Source: Solirubrobacteraceae bacterium (lineage in GTDB: Bacteria > Actinomycetota > Thermoleophilia > Solirubrobacterales > Solirubrobacteraceae). Taken from it: 17,416 bases of DNA. This document shows positions 14,822 to 17,416 of the stretch, piece after piece. Location: the NCBI GenBank assembly GCA_030151725.1, contig JASLDD010000174.1, positions 1-17,416 of the forward strand, written 5' to 3'. Numbering within the stretch: position 1 is the first letter of the stretch; each line of letters starts with the position of its first letter. The position numbers and the translations under genes were made by a program. A model generated the notes under the pieces. The model was not told the DNA's origin, did not search any database, and worked only from the letters and a program-made list of their open reading frames with translations.

Positions 14822-15698
14822 GATTCAAAGCATAACGCCAGCGACAATCGAAGAGAGCGATGAGCGCGCTGTAACGGGATCTCGCGCTCGTCTGTTTCAC
14901 GGCACCCGCCCGCTCAAGCGCTGGCGCTATGTAGGGATCTTCTGCGAGGATCTGATGGCGTGCGCGGCGCTCGTGCAGATCGGGCCCGCCAGACAGAGCT
15001 TCTGGGCGCTGCACATGCGCGAGGGCGGACCCATGCGCGGACGCACCCGGCTGCTCCCACGCCGCGCGGAGGTCGAGCTCCTGCCCGGGCGCCCCGCCGC
15101 CGGCGGGAACAGCGCGCTTCCCGGCAGTCTGCGCGTGCGCGACCGCAGCGTGGCGCTGGAGCTGAGCCTCGATGAAGACGGGGGGATCGAGGCGCTCTGT
15201 GCAAATGGAAGCGAGCAGGTGTGGACTCGAAAGCAGGCCGGCGTGTCCGCCCGGGGCACGATTGCCATCGACGGAGGAACTCCGCGCACGATCGAAGCGT
15301 TGGCCGTCATCGACGACACCTCTGGCTATCACGCACGTGTGACCGAGTGGCGCTGGAGCGCCGGAGTGGGGGAAGCGCCTGACGGCAGCGCGCTTGCGTG
15401 GAACCTGGTCAGCGGCGTCAACGATCCCCCCGCCGGCAGCGAGCGCGCGGTGTGGGTGCAGGGGCGTGCCCATGAGGTGGGACCCGTCAGCTTTGCCGAA
15501 GACCTGTCGCGGATCGACTTCGCCGACGGGTCCGAGCTGTGCTTCAGCGCCGAGGCCGAGCGCAGCCGCCACGACAACCTGCTGGTGCTCTCGAGCGACT
15601 ACAGGGCGCCCTTTGGGACGTTCTCGGGATGCCTGTCCGGCGGGATCGAGTTGGCTCGCGGGATGGGAGTTATGGAGCACCACCGCGCGCGCTGGTAG
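14820..15698 (+). CDS. DUF2804-like protein
   Basis: 292 residues from ATG 14820. LKRWRYVGIF near the N-terminus, ARVTEWRWSAG and AWNLVSGVNDPPAGSERAVW in the middle, and FGTFSG with the closing GVMEHHRARW are the pattern I recall for DUF2804 proteins, beta-rich proteins of unknown function often seen near lipid genes. No signal peptide or membrane segment. The frame is open upstream to 14454, but that part lies over the nitrilase gene and is not expected to be coding. The ATG has no ribosome-binding site and sits on the edge of the palindrome. TAGATT (14801-14806) suggests a leader of only a few bases. A later start at 14955 would remove the KRWRY motif. It converges with the MerR gene 9 bases away. 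Confidence 0.75.
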   Translation: MIQSITPATIEESDERAVTGSRARLFHGTRPLKRWRYVGIFCEDLMACAALVQIGPARQSFWALHMREGGPMRGRTRLLPRRAEVELLPGRPAAGGNSALPGSLRVRDRSVALELSLDEDGGIEALCANGSEQVWTRKQAGVSARGTIAIDGGTPRTIEALAVIDDTSGYHARVTEWRWSAGVGEAPDGSALAWNLVSGVNDPPAGSERAVWVQGRAHEVGPVSFAEDLSRIDFADGSELCFSAEAERSRHDNLLVLSSDYRAPFGTFSGCLSGGIELARGMGVMEHHRARW

Positions 15699-15707
15699 CC
15701 ATGCTCG

Positions 15708-16463
15708 TCAGGCTTGCTCGTGCCCGCGGTGCCTGCGTAGAGCGGCGAGCAGAAGCTTTGAGTGCATGGCCCCGATCAGCTCACGTAGCGGCTCCGTGCC
15801 CGCGGCCACGATCTCCATGGCGCGCTCGACCTCGACCTCGCCGGCCAGGCGGCCGAGGAGCGCGTCGACCTCCTCCTCGACCAACGGCTCGAGCGCCTCG
15901 CGATAGCGCAAAGTGTCATAGACGGTGAAACCCAGAGCCTCGTCGTAGCCGCCGGCACGGAAGCTTGCGATCGCCTCGATGATCTTGACGTCGTCCTTGT
16001 CATAGCCGCGCTGGTTGGGCGTGAGCACGCCGATCTCGGCCAGCCGCTCGAGCACGTTGCGGGGCACGCCGTAGCGCTCCTGAACGGTCTTGCGGGAGAC
16101 ACGCCCGCGATCCTCAGCGGTGGTGAGGGCGCGTTCGAGGATCCGGTCCTCCAGCTCGATCAGCGCGCGCACGCGGTCGGGGTCGTCCTCGAGCGCGCCC
16201 TTGATCACGCGCAGCGGCATGAAGCGCTCCTCTTGCAGGCGCTTGATCAGCGCGATCCGCTCGACGTACTCGGGCGGATAGTAGGCCATGTTGCGGCTGG
16301 TCCTCACCACGTCCTGGCCGGCTCCCAACAGGCCCTCGCGTAGGTAGTAGCGGATCGTCCCCGGGCTCACGCCCGAGCGCTCGGCCAGCTCGCTCATCTT
16401 CAGCAGCGGCCGATCTTCAGCTGCCGACTCAGCGGCGACTGGGACCCTCACGCTCGCACACAT
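15708..16463 (-). CDS. MerR-family regulator with a second helix-turn-helix-like segment
   Basis: 251 residues, long for MerR. The DNA-binding part (~20-90) is clear: LLKMSELAERSGVSPGTIRY, YLREGLL, YYPPEYVERIALIKRLQEE. Residues ~121-175 (VSRKTVQERYGVPRNVLERL, AEIGVLTPNQRGYDKDDVKI) look like a second, diverged winged helix with the same helix-turn-helix-wing order. The rest is helical, without the Cys pattern of metal-sensing MerR proteins. The ATG has GAGGG about 7 bases upstream and lies 10 bases past the stop of the racemase/CoA-transferase gene, so the two form an operon, and control of that enzyme is the simplest role. Ligand unknown; an acyl-CoA or lipid signal would fit the neighbourhood. 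Confidence 0.85.
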   Translation of the reverse strand: MCASVRVPVAAESAAEDRPLLKMSELAERSGVSPGTIRYYLREGLLGAGQDVVRTSRNMAYYPPEYVERIALIKRLQEERFMPLRVIKGALEDDPDRVRALIELEDRILERALTTAEDRGRVSRKTVQERYGVPRNVLERLAEIGVLTPNQRGYDKDDVKIIEAIASFRAGGYDEALGFTVYDTLRYREALEPLVEEEVDALLGRLAGEVEVERAMEIVAAGTEPLRELIGAMHSKLLLAALRRHRGHEQA

Positions 16464-16473
16464 ATAGGCGCCC

Positions 16474-17416
16474 TCACGCGCGCAATGTGGTGTCCTGGCG
16501 CGACTCGGCGGGACCGGCGACAGCGCCGCTTGCCATCAGCTCCGCCACCTGGGCCTCGGAGTAGCCGGCCGCGAGCAGCACCGCCTCGGTGTGCTCGCCG
16601 AGCGCCGGACCGGGCAGCCGCGCGTGCTCGCCGGGTGTGCGCCCGAGCTTGACGGGCACGCCCAGCTGGCGCACCGGGCGCTGCGCTCCCGGCTGCTCGA
16701 TCTCGACGACCATCTCGCGGGCGAGCACCAAATTGGAATCCAACGCCTCATCGAGCTCGAGCACGGGCTCGAGACAGCAGTCATGCTGGGAGGCAAAGCT
16801 CTCCCACTGCTCGCGGGTGCGCTCGCGGAAGATCTCCTGCACCTGCTGGTGCTCAGGCGAGCCCGGTCGCTCGAACTGCGCGGCGATCAGCTCCTCGTGG
16901 CCGACTCCCCGACACCACGCCTGCCAGAACTTCGGCTCGAGTGCCCCCAGGCTGACCCAGCCGTCCGCGCATTCGTAGGGGCGGTAGCAAATAAGGGATC
17001 CCGCCAGGGGCAACTCGCCGCGCCGCGGCACGTTGCCGTCGGCGAAGTAGCCGGCGGCGACCATCGCCAGCCACGACAGCGCCCCGTCGGCCATCGAGAC
17101 ATCCACCATCTGCCCCTCGCCGGAGCCGGGACTGCCGGATGAGCCATCGCGCTCTCGCAGCGCGGCCAGGATGCCGAAGGCCGCCATCAGTGCGCCGCCG
17201 CCGAGGTCGGCGATCTGGCCGGCCGCCTGCACAGGCTCGCCGGCATGCTCGCCTGTGAGTCCCAGCAGGCCGATCAGGCCGAGGTAGTTCATGTCGTGGC
17301 CCGAGGCGTCGCGCTTGGGGCCGTCCTGGCCGTAGCCGGAGATGGCGCAGTAGACGATGCCGGGGTTCTCTTCGCGCATGCGCTGGTAGCCGACCCCGAG
17401 GCGCTCCAGCACACCG
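16474..17416 (-). CDS. CaiB/BaiF-fold enzyme, alpha-methylacyl-CoA racemase-like (5' end outside window)
   Basis: 314 codons are visible up to the edge; family members have ~360-400 residues, so the N-terminus is missing and the GTG near 17412 is internal (the family reads PGVLERLG here). NPGIVYCAISGYGQDGP and GEGQMVDVSMADG are standard CaiB/BaiF motifs. The racemase residues known from mycobacterial MCR are all in place: His in SGHDMNYLG, Asp in QIADLGGGA, and Glu in GALEPKFW. This favours epimerising 2-methyl-branched acyl-CoA, as in branched-chain fatty acid or sterol side-chain breakdown, over CoA transfer between acids. Cytoplasmic. Followed after 10 bases by the MerR regulator. Confidence 0.85.
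   Translation of the reverse strand, partial: GVLERLGVGYQRMREENPGIVYCAISGYGQDGPKRDASGHDMNYLGLIGLLGLTGEHAGEPVQAAGQIADLGGGALMAAFGILAALRERDGSSGSPGSGEGQMVDVSMADGALSWLAMVAAGYFADGNVPRRGELPLAGSLICYRPYECADGWVSLGALEPKFWQAWCRGVGHEELIAAQFERPGSPEHQQVQEIFRERTREQWESFASQHDCCLEPVLELDEALDSNLVLAREMVVEIEQPGAQRPVRQLGVPVKLGRTPGEHARLPGPALGEHTEAVLLAAGYSEAQVAELMASGAVAGPAESRQDTTLRA

Noticed and set aside
16474..17412. Complete CoA-transferase gene starting at GTG 17412
   Set aside because: The frame remains open to the window edge and the family has 50-80 more N-terminal residues, so the GTG is internal.
1..17416. CRISPR arrays, tRNA, rRNA, insertion sequences
   Set aside because: Scanned by eye for regularly spaced repeats, tRNA T-loop motifs and transposase motifs; none seen.

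Overview
The window looks like chromosomal DNA from a high-GC actinobacterium, probably class Thermoleophilia (Solirubrobacterales-like). This rests on overall GC, gene content (DegV, a holin-like protein with DUF3618, CaiB/BaiF enzyme, DUF2804-like protein) and the style of the large secreted proteins (an LPDGRAWEMVS motif and a Lys/Cys-rich C-terminal tail). The lineage is inferred from protein style, not from a marker gene. I see no rRNA, tRNA, CRISPR array, insertion sequence or prophage.

Left third (1-7992, all minus strand): an exported-protein block. A 250-residue secreted protein lies upstream of a two-gene unit. That unit is a ~1288-residue secreted beta-propeller protein followed, with a 4-base ATGA overlap, by a second giant secreted repeat protein. 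The second gene is open for 1051 codons and runs off the left edge. Both giant genes write glutamate almost only as GAA, whereas the housekeeping genes to the right use GAG.

Middle (8393-13165): a SAM-dependent methyltransferase and a lipoprotein-like glycoside hydrolase lie directly downstream of an A-type Fe-S carrier (IscA/ErpA type). Divergent from that carrier are bolA, a CGFS monothiol glutaredoxin and a DegV fatty-acid-binding protein. The carrier, BolA and CGFS glutaredoxin together form a compact Fe-S trafficking module. DegV converges on a three-gene envelope operon: a 45-residue DUF4235-like protein, a holin-superfamily-III membrane protein and a DUF3618 protein. The 45-residue gene is easy to miss.

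Right third (13248-17416): what looks like an acyl-CoA/lipid locus. A TetR regulator is translationally coupled behind a nitrilase-family amidase. A DUF2804-like gene diverges from them, and an 18-bp palindrome typical of a TetR operator sits at its start. A MerR-type regulator with a second helix-turn-helix-like segment follows, downstream of an enzyme of the CaiB/BaiF fold. That enzyme runs off the right edge and keeps the racemase (AMACR/MCR) active-site residues.
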